NCBI GenBank assembly: GCA_030268105.1
Contig: BSDZ01000003.1
Location: forward strand, 3,410,001-3,474,000
Direction of reading: 5' to 3'
Source of the DNA: Volvox africanus
Taxonomy: Eukaryota; Chlorophyta; Chlorophyceae; Chlamydomonadales; Volvocaceae
Length of the DNA: 64,000 bases
The notes under the pieces are model-generated. The model did not search any database, was not told the DNA's origin, and saw only the letters and a list, made by a program, of their open reading frames with translations. Of the stretch, positions 1 through 11,640 are shown piece by piece (positions within the stretch are counted from its first letter, which is position 1; the number at the start of each line of letters is the position of its first letter). Position numbers and translations under genes: made by a program.

Positions 1-3000
1 CGCTGCGTTGTCGTACACCTGTACGCATCCGAGCGGGTTGGATTTTCCCATCCAGGTGGTGAATGGGTCCCTCCCTCCTGACATCATGAGGGGGGTATGG
101 AATCAGACCCTTCGAACCACAACATGCAGCTTTTTTCTACGGTCCCGGAAGCATACTCCGACAAATCGTTAGCCGCAAGCCTGAAACGAACACAACAGCG
201 TGCAGACAGCGGCAGCCTCTTCCGCCTTCCGCCTAGTCGGGGGCAGCAGCTACCAGGTCAGACACCACCGACAGACATCGTTGCAGATACGGACTGCTGG
301 AAAAGGAAATGATCCAAGCAGGACAAAGAGGTCCGAAGCTCCGAAAACAGGTACGATGACGCCTCTATCAGTGTGTGGAGTGCACATCCGGCACGCCGCA
401 TGTGCAGAACCTATCACCATGGCAACTTTTTGCGGCGTGCATTTGCCTTCCCGTGCCTTTTTCGCCTCCCCGATGCCCTCCTGGAGTCGCTCAATGTTTG
501 CAGCGTACTGCTCCTCGCTGATGGGCTGCCTGCAGAGCATGCGTACGGCAACAAACGATCATTTCTGTGTTAGCAGTGATACAGTGGGGAGCCGCGACGT
601 TGCGAGGTGGAGCTGAGGACGCGGGAAGCACGGGCTCCGGGACATTATCCGTGGACATTATTTACCCACTGGTCTGCAACAACCTGCGGTGCGTTGACGA
701 TTACAATTGGTCGTACGGCTTAACAACCGCAACGGTAATACATACAGTCCACTGCAAATACCCCGTTTATCCATCCCATCGTTTTCGGGACTAAAGAGTC
801 ACCCGCATGCATTCCATTTGTCACCGCCACCACCTCCCCAATTGGCTCACACGCTGCCTCCTTCATACAGGCCTGCGCCACCGCCATCGCCCTCCTGCAC
901 AGCGGTACTGACCTACACCGATCGCACACCGCCAAAATGGCCGAGGCGGAGTGATGGGGATGCGCCGTCACGATGATTGAAGTCGGGTCCACATCGTCGT
1001 CGCGCCCGTTGCTGCCTCGATCCCTTCGCTCCAGGGGGAGCCCGACAGAATTGCCATCATGATTGTGGGTGGGACCGCCTTTATGTCCCTCGTCGCCGCT
1101 GCCGCCACGCCTCAGCTGCAGCAGCGCCACCTGACCCGCTGGTGAGACGTCGCAGGTCCCCAAGGCGGCTGGGGCGCCGGAGGTTGCTGCGGCTGCCGCT
1201 GCCGCTGCAGACGGCCTTTTCGTCGCCTGCGATGCGGTCGCTACGGCCGCCTGGTACTCCCGCAGACTGGCCTCCAGTTGCCGCAGCCGTCCCAGCGCCT
1301 GGGAGGCGGCGCTTTGCCGCGCCTATGACCACGGGACCGTAGCCCGCGCGGGGCAGTGGAAATGCGGTGCAGGTTGCATCAAAGGTAAGGAAGCACATCG
1401 GCGGGAAAGTGTGTACGAGGAGAGTGTGTACGGCCGGGCGGAGCGGCATGGTTGGGGACGGCATGAGGCCGGAAGGATGGTCGAATACCGACGAGATACC
1501 GCTGTAGAGGTACTGCTGCTGTTAAGGGGCATGAATAATAAGGCAACACACACACACACACACACATATACACCGCACACACACACCCTCCCACCCCAGC
1601 ACCCCACCACCAATATGAGCTACACCTGGCGGGACGGGAGGGTCGTCGGAAAGAGACGCGCTGACCTTCTAATTGTTCTAATTGTCATCTTGCTATTGTG
1701 AGGGACGAAACCCCTTCCGAGAAAAACCACCGCTGCGCAGTACCCCTCCTTGCGGCCGCCGCACCAGTAGCGCCTGCTGCATCCTGGCCTCATCCGCTTG
1801 ACTCTCCAGAAGCACTTGCACTGCCTCCTGCTCTTGCTGTCGCTGCTGTTGCAGGGTGGTGGTGTCCAACAAGGCAGCCGATTGCATCTTTTGCTGTTGT
1901 TGTTGTTGTTGTTGTTCCCGCTGCTGTGTGGGTGATGGCATCGGCGATCGCGAATGCAGTCCTGATGATGACGTGTTAGCTACCTCCTAAAAAGGGGCGG
2001 GGGGAGAGAGGCCGTAGGCGCAATCGGTTCTTAGGCCACGCAACCGCGGTGTCAGAGCACAGTCGCCCCAAAAGGACGGGGGGAATGTGCAGTGGATCAG
2101 CAGGGTTGGCGAGGGCAGGTGCCACCATCAGAAGCAGCGGAACTCAGTCGGCTGCTCAACAGATCCCCGTGACAGTGACAGTGACAGTGAAGACACATAA
2201 GACACATAACCCGGGCCCCACATTGGAAAAGACATTGATAGGCCCAGCAACGACTACTGGATTACGCGTTATCATGGCGGCCGGTCACACCAACTGACCC
2301 ATGCGTCAACGAAGACCTGCCGACCCACCGCTACTTGTCGGGCGGCCCGTTGCGCCGCGAGCTCCGCTTCCCACCGCCGCAGCTCCTCCCCGGCTGCGCT
2401 CGCCGCACGACGCAGCTTCGAAGCCAGCCGCTCAGCAGCCAGGGCGTGGGGCTGTAGCTCCACTGCTGCCGCCACGGCCTGTGTGGCTCGGTCCGCGAGC
2501 AGTGCCCGCCGCTCCTCCTGCGGCCCCATCACCAAACTTTATTTCCAGCGGGGCAATGCAACGTGCTTCTGGGCCTACTGTGCGAGATCTGTCGCGGGAT
2601 CACCTGGTGTATGACAAGCCAGTGCTGCAGCGGATGCTCCGCTGCTTTCATGTAATCGTGACGCGTGTAAAAGTTCCAATTCTAGACTGCTCAATCGGTC
2701 TGAGAGGAAGTGCGATAAGGACCAACCAGGAGAAATGCGACACACACCTGCAAATCTGTGACTCAGGATGTCCAGACACCGGTTTAGGGAAAAGAGAGGT
2801 GGTGTTCAGAGAGATACGCACATGCGCAGGCGGGGGGTGGCTGACATGAACCCTATCCTGAATCTAATCTAACATCCAGGGGTGCGAACCCTTCCCCACC
2901 AGCCCTTCTCGGGGGCGTCCCGCGCACCAGCCGCCGCTCTCGTTCCGCCTCCCATTCGGCAGCCAGCCGCCGCAGCTCCTCCACCTCCTCCACGCGGCGC

Positions 3001-6000
3001 GTCCGCTGCTGAGCCAGCACCCGCGCCCGCCCAGCCTCCACTGCGGCAGCGGCTGCAGCTGCCTTGCGCGGCTCCGCCAGCAGCTGCCGGGCCACCTCCC
3101 AGACCTGACGACAATGCAACACGGACCCGCATTAGGTAAACATATACATGGATGGTACATCACGAAGGCAATGGACACGCACAGCCAGGCTGACCACATG
3201 TCAGGACCTGGGATGAAGAGGCACGAACGCAGGCACGCGGCAGAGTGAGAGGAAGATAGAAGAATATAATGACCCGTGGGTCCATCCACCGTCTGAGTTA
3301 TATTGTACCTGTTGAAGTCAGCAAAGCGCCCGGCCCCTCGTGGGCCGTATTACTTGCTCTGACATTCTTTCGTATATGAGTGTTGCTCACTTTCCAACAG
3401 TACCTCTAGACATACCTCTAGATCCACCACCAATCCCAGCTTCTGCTTGAGCATCGCATCATTGGCCTGCGAGTCCATTGGGATAGTTGACACTGGGCCA
3501 GATGAAATGGTGGACGAGCCATTCAGCGTGTGGGCTGTTAGTCCCTTCGTCTCCAACCAGTGGAGGGACTTACAATGATGGGAGGTGCTTAGGGGTTAGG
3601 GGGTAGCCTTCGCAACCCCATCCCTCCTCCGGGCCATCGTGAACATCCCATCTACGGGCCTCTCAAACCACCCTACCCCACCTACGGGCCTCTCAAACCA
3701 CCCCACCTTACCGACTGAGGCCCCCAGTCCCCGCCCACCTCCAGCAGACCGGTGATGTCGTTCTGTCCGAAGAATGCGGCGCAGCGCAAGAGGTCCGTCC
3801 CGAATAGCCGCCGTATGCGCTCCTGAGGATACAACGCAATCCCGGGGGCTGATTGAGATCCGAGGGAGTCTGCTCGGCCGAGTAAGACAGCCTCTGAAAT
3901 TGTTTCACTACACCGTATACCTGCCCGGACGTTCTCCTTCACCGCCTCCCCTGAACGCCTGTCCTAACTACTCACGCCTCATCCTGAAGGGCCAAAAACA
4001 CCTCTGCAGAAAACACAGACCCACACTCTGATTAGGACGCACCGCGGTCCCGCTGATGTCCTGCAGCGTGAGGTTCTCGTCCCCCAACCGAAGGGTCAGG
4101 CTGCTGGTCTTCCCACGCTGGGGTCAGGGCAGTTGAGGGCAGGGGAGGCGCCGAGTGTGGGCAGGATACGAAAGGGACGGTGCGAGGGAGGCGGCGTTGC
4201 AAGCAATGAGTGGTCTGCGAGCGTCCCCCTTCCGGTAAGTCGCCGTCCGGTGTCCTTCCCGCAAGTAAGTCCAACTAGAACAATGGGCAGCAGCAGCAGC
4301 CGCAGCGGCATAGAACGTTGCATGTATCAGTACATACGTCCTTTTGCTTGCATGTACATGTGAGACTGGCGGCAGAAAAATTAACTAAAGCAACGGGCGG
4401 TGCTATGTTTTCAGGATGAAGGACACCTATTTAGATAAGTACCCTTGTCTGACCCACTGTGCGTATGTTATGTTATTATGTTGGCCCCCCCCTCCCCCTC
4501 CCCCTCCCCCTCAGACTGCCCACCTTGACCTCCCGAACCACCTCGAAGGCGGCGCCGTTCAGTCGACCGGTCAGCGCCACCATACACGAGCCGCAGAGGT
4601 CATTGCGCATGACATCAATTGGCACACGCCCGCCGCCACCGCTCTGGCGAAAGGGGGGGTTGGAGGGCCGATTGTGGGCTGGCAAATGAGCACACGGAAT
4701 GAAATGCATGAAAGGCATTCGCGGGTTGGGGGTCGTGAAAGGGCGCACAGGCCATAGGGGCTGTCGTGTCAGGCGCCGGAATGACAAGAGAACAAAGAAC
4801 CGCATGGAGCAAGACACCCCTAACCTCACCTCCGTCCTGCTCAGCACTTCGCCAGTCAGAGCCCACAGCGGCGCAGTAACCAAGCTGGTCTTGCCCGCGC
4901 CGTTGGAGTCCGCCCCCGGCTCGTCATGGTTCTCACCCACGATAACACGAACTCCCCGAGCAGACAGCGGGTACGTCTGGCAGCGGAAGGGAGCAAAAGG
5001 GAGAACCGGGGGAGGGGGAAAGTGGGACTTATCCAAGTCGAATAAACGAGGCATAATACCGCTGTAGATGCTGCCACCTTTTCCCCCTTGCTCCTTCCCC
5101 CTCCCCAGGCGCTCCTAAGCCGAGCCCCAGCCCCAGCCCCAGCCCCAGCCCCAGCCCCAGCCCCAGCCCCAGCCCCAGCCCCAGCCCCAGCCCCAGCCCC
5201 AGCCCCAGCCCCAGCCTCAGCAGGCCCCCATCCTCAGCACCACCCCAGCACCATCACGAGCTCCTGACCTGCTCTTCGACAAATGGTCCGAAGCCCCGCA
5301 CCCTCACGCTGTCCAGCTCCAGCTCCACGCACCGACCCATGGTTCCCTCGCCATAGCCGCCTGCGCCCTCCAAATCACGCGCCTGTGCCAGCGCTGCACG
5401 CACAACAGCCTCTGCCTCTGGACTCAGTGCCTCTCCTCTACCACCGCAACCGCTGCAGTACAGGTCAATCATTTCATTAGCCGACATTCCCTCCGCTGCC
5501 TGCACCCGGGCGAGACGCACTTCGGGCTGCAGCACCTGCTCCACAGAGACACCTGCTGACTCACACACACGTGTGCGTGTGGGGAAGCCGGGCACATGGA
5601 GACGGGTTCAAAAACAAGGTAGATTGGGTAGGATTGCTGATTACCTGAAGCAGCTCTTCCCTGAGTAGCCCTACCGAGCGTGGTCATATTTTAAATTTGT
5701 GGCAAAAACTTAAAAACTTAAAACATTGTCCAATTTTAAACAAGACAAGAAATCTTCTTTACTTTTTGATCAAAACCACCTCAAATCACAAGTGCATATA
5801 GCTGTTTCACAAAATCGGAGGATAAATAATGTAATATCTACACGGTCGGAATGACCGCCACCGACTGCCACCATTACGCATGGGGGCATCCCGTATCCTA
5901 GACAGCGGTATCGTACGCATCCAGTCAGGACACGGCTGCCAAAATCGCTAGCGGCATACCCCTCCTGGGCTGGCCCCCCTGCACTGCACGTGCAAGGATA

Positions 6001-9000
6001 TCCGTCCATACAAGGACCCCAACCCCGGCCCCGGCGGCCTGTGCATCACCCCGCTCCCACACGCAGCATCTATCCCAGGGCATTTCATCGTACACCCCCG
6101 CCTCTTTGCATCATCCTTACATCGCCTGATTCCCCGACCTCCTGCAAATGGAGCCCCGACCACCCGTCAAGCGCACCCGCACGCTCCAGCTCGTCCATCG
6201 CCTGTATGACCCGCTCGTCCTGTGCTTCCGCCGCGCTCAGCCACAGCTTCACTCGATCTCCTTGGCGCAGTGCGGTACCGGGACCGGGGGCGGGGGCGGG
6301 GGCGGGGGCGGGAGAGATGTTGGCGCCAGAACCGCTTTCGTCGCCGCCGTTGTGACAAGGTCGTGTTGCATCACCGTCGCTGCCTTCAGCGCTGTCTGCG
6401 GCGGTGTCAGTGGCAGCTGTCACCTCCGCCAAATGCCTCAGCTGGTCGCAGGCTGCGGGTCCGCTGAGCCTGACGTGGCGGGGCCCAATGGCCAGAGGGA
6501 TCTCCTCCACGACCTTCCACGAGGGTGCTTCAAGGACCAGCAGGCGCTTCGATTCGGAAGCCTCGCTCATGCTCACCTGTGGCCCATCCCCACACACATC
6601 AAAGTGGAAAAAGTTAGCGACTGCTGCATACGTCCCGACATTCCTAACCAATTTAAAGCTGCAATATGCGACCCAAGTGGATCACCGGAGACCAATGAAA
6701 ATGAACATGACCGACACACGAGGACGGGACGGGACAGGACGGGACCGAGGAACGGTGGCTCCGTTAGCTCCTGAGACGTCCGAGTGGAGCTCGGATGAGG
6801 CGGTTGAGCTCCGGCAGACCTTGATGGGCCTTGATGGCCTTTGGGGTTGGGGACTGAGCTTGGAAGTGCGGGCGTGGGGAAGCCATGAGCACTTAAGAAA
6901 GCTCGGCGGTCATTGGTTATCGGTTATTGGTACGGTTGGCGGAGGTTCTGGTGATCGATTCGGGGTTGTGGGCCGTGCTCACCTGGTAAGGCGATCCGAC
7001 GTACGTGATGTTCGTACCCCGTACAGTGTGCGGAAGGTGGTAGTGGCCGCTGAACACGGGCAGGTGGGGCGGGAAGGCCCCCGGCTCTATACCCTCTTCC
7101 GCCTGCCGCCACCGGTTGCTGCGGGCGGTGCGCTGAGAGGGTGGTGGCAAGGGAGGGATGCAGGCTAAATACCTCAGGCGAAAAACGGTTAGGAGGCCCA
7201 CGAGAAAAGGTAAACGTGGGTGGCACCGTACGGCCATGTACGAAACAGGGGGGGGGGCATATAGTCACCTGAGACACGGATACGACGCATAAATGGACCA
7301 CGGGGTAAGACGGGGGCCGCATGGGTGGCCAGTACGAATACCTATAAGGTGTGGTGCGGGGGCTGCTGCGCAGGGGCTGCAGGAGGTAGGCGCCTCTTAA
7401 TAAGATGGGTTCGAGGGGTCCTCGGTGTTGCGCACCAGCCGGTATCACGCATATTGGCAAAGGAAGACACCATTGAGTGCCGGCAGGCAGACATCATATT
7501 ATGGCATAGGAAACAGAATAGCCATTGTGGCTGGCGCAACACCACCCAACCTGACGTATTTCCTCAGCAGCACATCCCTCCGTCCCATTCCTCCGTCAGC
7601 CAGCTGGCTGTTTCGTGTTCACGAAGCCCGTTGTCGCAACAGCCCGTCACATTTCCTCCCCCCATCTACTGACCTTGCCCCCTCCCGAATGTCAGCGCCA
7701 TCAAACGAATCCCAGAGCTCTCTCTCCCTCTCCCTCTCCCAACCACCACCCGGCAGCCTTCCCCCTGCCCAAACCCACCACATCTGCATGCAGGAATATG
7801 GCATTGAGTGGCGGCGCCGCCGCCTTCCCCTCACCGCCCGGGACACCATCTTCCTCCTCCGCCGCCGCCGCCACCGCCTGCATGATGGCTCGCTCGATAA
7901 CGGAGGCCTCCCGCCTGTACGGCAGCCACAGCGCGCCTTGCCATAACGTTGGCTCGTCAAACACATGCACGTGTGGGCAGGCCAACTCCAGGGGCGTCAA
8001 TCCGTGCTGCAGGCCGCCCAGGTCGACCTGCATCACCCGTAGTGGGTGGTATGGGTACGCAGGGAACGTTCCCGTGTCATCCACTCCACTACGGTCAGTC
8101 CAACTAACATTACGACTGCGGAAGTGCAAGTGACGGGCTCGAGGGAGGGGTCGGGGTCGGGGACGTCGCTCTGGATTTAGGTTTGTTTTTTGACGCAATT
8201 AACGGAGGGAGTGCACCATCACGGCCGTAGAGGCTTGTGGTGGGGTTTGGGAATGGTGGAGGGTACGTCCCCGGGGGTTGTCCGGGTGTGACCAGAAAGG
8301 ATCAGCCGACGCGATAGCGAGAGTCTTGAACGAAAGAGGCACCTGAGCGAGATCCATCGCGATAGCATTCGGGGGGGGGGAGGTAGGTAGGGGACCCCTA
8401 AAGTTGACCAGTCCATGCACTACATGCACTCCATGCGCGACAGGCGGATGAGACCTAAGACGCTGGAGTTCGTCTGGCGGGGTGTTTTAGCTCGTTTAGC
8501 TCAGAATATTGGTGCACATACGGGATGCATCCAGCCTTGCCCTCGTCTACCCAAGCCACCAGCTTCAGGACACAGCCCGCTCGGCAGTCGTCGTCGGTGT
8601 TAGCAGTCGGGGATCGGTCCGGACCTGACCTGGTCGTGATTGCCCACCAGCATGAGGACCGGGCAGCTCCATGAGGACATCTCCTGGCGGGGGGGATGGG
8701 AGGGGGGAGAAAAGACGAATGAAACAAATTGTGGTGCGGATACTGAGGGAACGAGGACGGGGTGGGTGGGGGGAAGTGGAGAAGGGAGAGGAATGGATCA
8801 CAAATCTTTCACGGCTGTCGGTGGAGGGTGAAGTGAGGAACGGAGAAAACCAGCAGGTAATGGACCGCGATACGGAGGGGCTTCTCGGTAGCGGTCACGT
8901 CCTCACGTGCAGCAGCGGTGTGATTGCGGCGGCGGCTCCGTGCGGCCGACTCATCCGGGGGATTTCAGAAGCCTCAGCGACCGGCTAAAACCTAATGACA

Positions 9001-11020
9001 TTTACAAGTCTGCAAGCCGCCGATGAACCGAAGCCGCTCCACGGCGTGGTGGGGTGAATACCCCCGAGAACGTACGTATGTCCCTTCTTTCCCCGACTGC
9101 GTTATCAATGCAATGCATTCACACTCTTGTGCTCTCCAGTGTTTCCTTCAGCCAAAGTGGCCGGTGACATGCGTCGTCGGAATCGCCGCCTAAATCTTTC
9201 CCCCCAGAAGGCAAGGAGCGGCAGGGCAAGGTTGTCCGGGGCGACGCAATGGAGGTCTGGGGGTGGTGATGGTGGTGGTCGCCGGCGCATGCGGGAGGCA
9301 GTCCCAGTTGCAGGTTGTAATCCTGTGAGGGCCAAAGCTCCCCGTTCACACGCCCTCACCTGGAGGACCTGGTTCAGTGGCTCCACCGGCAGCGCCCCGC
9401 GGCGGTCCCAAAAATCCCCTGACAGGCCGCCGACGGACAAACAGACAGAAAGATGTGACGGGCGCCGAAACCGCCAGAGCCACACGGCGCAGCGGCCACG
9501 CAATCGCAACATCACCATCGCCGCCGCAACAGAGGGGAGATTGGGCCATGAGTGCATCCAGCGGAAAGAGGGCGGTTGTCAGAGATGCCCCTGGGGGCCC
9601 TCGGGCCCCCAGCGGAAGGATGGGATATCGGACACACGTGTTACGCTCCTCCACCTCTGCCGTAGTGCTGTTGGTAACAGAACGCCAACCGTCGCCCTGC
9701 CTTCCCGTCCAGCCCATCCAGAAACCGTATGACAGCCCCATAGCCATTGTGACGCGAACTCCCTGGTGACTAACTCACCGGCCATAGCTTCTCCACAGCC
9801 CACCAGATCCACACCCCTCTCAGCCCCTACCAGACGCAGACACGTCATGATTAGCCAGCCCCCTCCCCCTGCCTTCCTCTCCCTGACGCCTAGGACGGCT
9901 CACCAAGGAATATCACCCCCGCACTCCGCCTCCGGGCCTCTCCGTGCACCGCCCGTAGCACCTCCAGACATGTGGCCAGTGAGCTCTCGCGCACATGAAG
10001 ATCGGAAAACACAACCCAGTGTCGGACACCTGACCATGACGATCCACGAGGCATCTTTGAGCTGAATGTCACTAGCGGGAAAGGTGCCGCCACCGCCACC
10101 ACGGGAACGCCGTCACCGCCAGGCTGCTGTACACTGGCGGCGGCGGCGGCGGCGGCGGCGTCAGCTCCAACAAGGCCACCACCATCGCCGTCTCTGTGAC
10201 GAATCCGCCTCAGCCGCCGTCCTGCTGTGCTGCCGGAGGCCTTGTCGTTACTGTTATACGAACCAGACAGCAATGAAGATGCGGCCGCGGCTGCGCTGGC
10301 AGAGGGAATGCCTTCAAGCTGCGTTGTGCGGCGTCGTGTGTGCCTAGATTTCGTGTCAGCACCGGCGATCCCGGCGGCTGTGGGAGGGGCACTGGCCCCG
10401 AGTTTTTCCATGGCTGGGGCCGATGCCGCTGCATGCTGGTCACCGGTGCTGAATCTGGTGCCGGGGCCAACAGTTGATATGCTTGGACGCGCCTTCCGTC
10501 TTGGCGGCGGTGGCGCCATTTGTGCTAGGCCCGCCGCAACTGGCGCTACGCTAAGTTCAATCCTATCAACAGAAATTCCAGTTACCGTCGCCTCTGCTGA
10601 CTTAGAGGCGGCGACAGCTGGGATAGTGTCATTTTCCTTGCCGGAATCGCCATGGTAGGCGGCGGGGAGGGAGTCGGGACTCATCCCCGCCCCAGCAATT
10701 GAGAGTTTTCGACACGTGATAGCGCAACCCAGGATGCGGTAGTAAGGTGACCACTGTAACCTTATATTCGCAAGCAACAAGCATTTACTCATCACATTGG
10801 TTGGTTTTGCCATCAGTGGTATCGAAGTTCGAGCTCCCGTCAACGCAGATGTGACGACGGGTACCCGTAAAGGGGACGCCGCTGCTGCTGTAAGAAAGCC
10901 CATCGGGACGCCAACGGACCTTCTCATAGCTCCTGAGACGAGTTTTGAATCTTGGATAAGGATCCTGGAGAGCCAGACGCGATCACTTGCAGAGCCCCCA
11001 AGGCCTGCTTTGTGATGCAT
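1..11020 (-). CDS. SbcD-SbcC (Mre11-Rad50-like) nuclease/ATPase fusion, 5' part
   Basis: Predicted DNA-end-processing enzyme with a Mn-dependent phosphoesterase and an SMC-type ATPase in one chain. Exons read on the minus strand: 11020-9904, 9418-9360, 8683-8630, 8027-7779, 7132-6983, 6576-6139, 5535-5269, 4976-4830, 4643-4524, 4117-4043, 3822-3739, 3568-3416, 3104-2928, 2517-2329, 1920-1765, 1322-913, 529-418; all phases agree, about 1319 codons visible. The phosphoesterase motifs appear in order: SDLH (D340/H342), LGDFWDRR (D374), GNHD (406-409), FLHAD (490), GHYH (523-525), then the SbcD-like end ITYVGSPYQ. The SbcC part follows: VRVRGFGPF, Walker A DSNGAGKTS (K807), Q-loop FFGQND (Q912), Ala/Glu/Arg-rich coiled coil, and a CDRC zinc hook (C1278/C1281) formed across an intron. 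Walker B and the signature motif lie beyond the left edge. A second Met (codon at 10927-10925) begins a more transit-peptide-like sequence, so the start is uncertain. Borders of the 2517, 1920 and 529 exons are the least certain. Confidence 0.86.
1547..1566. repeat. (CA)10 microsatellite
   Basis: About ten perfect CA units, followed by further CA-rich sequence, inside an intron of the SbcD-SbcC-like gene. Confidence 0.9.
1891..1916 (-). repeat. CAA/CAG run encoding poly-Gln in coiled coil
   Basis: On the minus strand a run of CAA codons encodes about eight glutamines within the coiled-coil exon 1920-1765 of the SbcD-SbcC-like gene. It is probably a length-variable codon repeat. Confidence 0.8.
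3652..3703. repeat. 30-bp-period direct repeat, two copies
   Basis: A 22-base unit (CTACGGGCCTCTCAAACCAC plus CC) occurs at 3652-3673 and again at 3682-3703, in the intron between exons 3822-3739 and 3568-3416 of the SbcD-SbcC-like gene. Confidence 0.85.
4484..4512. repeat. (CCCCCT)n tract
   Basis: Pyrimidine-only C-rich tract lying 5' of exon 4117-4043 and just 3' of exon 4643-4524 on the minus strand. It is purine/G-rich on the transcribed sense strand, within an intron. Confidence 0.85.
5123..5214. repeat. (CCCCAG)15 hexanucleotide tandem repeat
   Basis: Roughly fifteen uninterrupted CCCCAG units in the intron between exons 5535-5269 and 4976-4830 of the minus-strand SbcD-SbcC-like gene. 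The pre-mRNA strand carries CTGGGG repeats, which could form G-quadruplexes. Confidence 0.95.
6286..6312. repeat. (GGGGGC)n inside a coding exon
   Basis: About four GGGGGC units on the plus strand. On the minus coding strand they encode an Ala-Pro run between the SbcD-like and SbcC-like parts of the fusion protein. Confidence 0.9.
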
Positions 11021-11640
11021 CGCGGTAGCTCACCATCAACCCCACGGTCCTTTCGGCAAGATTTTAGCAGTTTTGTTTATAAGTGGGTTGCGGGGATTCC
11101 AGAAATGAGCTGCTGAGGCCATTAGCCCACGGAGGTGCAAAGTACCGACACTGTCAATTTAGCCCGGGAAGTATCCCAGACCTGCTGATGAGATTTAACA
11201 ACATTTTGAGTTCTATCGGATAATATATAACAAAGATCATGGTTTGGAAAGAATCAGTCACGGCATCGCGCCGATGTGTTGCGCCTGGCGGCAAAGCGTT
11301 GAACCTGACACGGGGCGAACATGTGAGAAGCTGTTGATGGTCCCAGGTGTAATTATGATTTCTAAAACGATATTGCATACTGACGATTAAGCTTCCCTCA
11401 CGAGTAGGACCCTACCCAGAGGGTGCCTGGACGAGCACCACTTTTCATGAGCATCAAACAACGAAGGAAACCCCCACGCAAAAAACGTGCAGATTTAACA
11501 AACTTGTGCAAATTATTTATTAAATTATTGCAATTGCAAGGTGTGTCCATGAAGCGTCGTTCTTAAGCAACTGTATTAGTAGTTCCAACTCCAAACCACG
11601 CCGGCCTCGTGACCCACCACACCTTGTGAGAACTTCTACG
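11021..11640. promoter_or_regulatory. Divergent intergenic/5' region, SbcD-SbcC-like gene and CNX2
   Basis: About 620 bases separate the minus-strand start at 11020 from the plus-strand CNX2 ATG at 11641. No coding sequence was recognised. It is more AT-rich than the flanking exons, for example 11500-11560. It must hold the 5' leaders and promoters of both genes; no specific motif is claimed. Confidence 0.5.

Noticed and set aside
1..417. Further exons of the SbcD-SbcC-like gene near the left edge
   Set aside because: Candidate pieces (for example minus-strand NPLGCVQ before a GTGTAC donor at about 20) are too short to support without the adjoining sequence.
5123..5214. CRISPR-like array
   Set aside because: Units are only 6 bases without spacers; it is a simple tandem repeat.
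6148..7168. Long plus-strand open frames opposite the SbcD-SbcC-like gene
   Set aside because: They mirror GC-rich minus-strand coding exons, show only Arg/Pro/Gly-rich translation and no motifs; the minus frames carry the phosphoesterase motifs.
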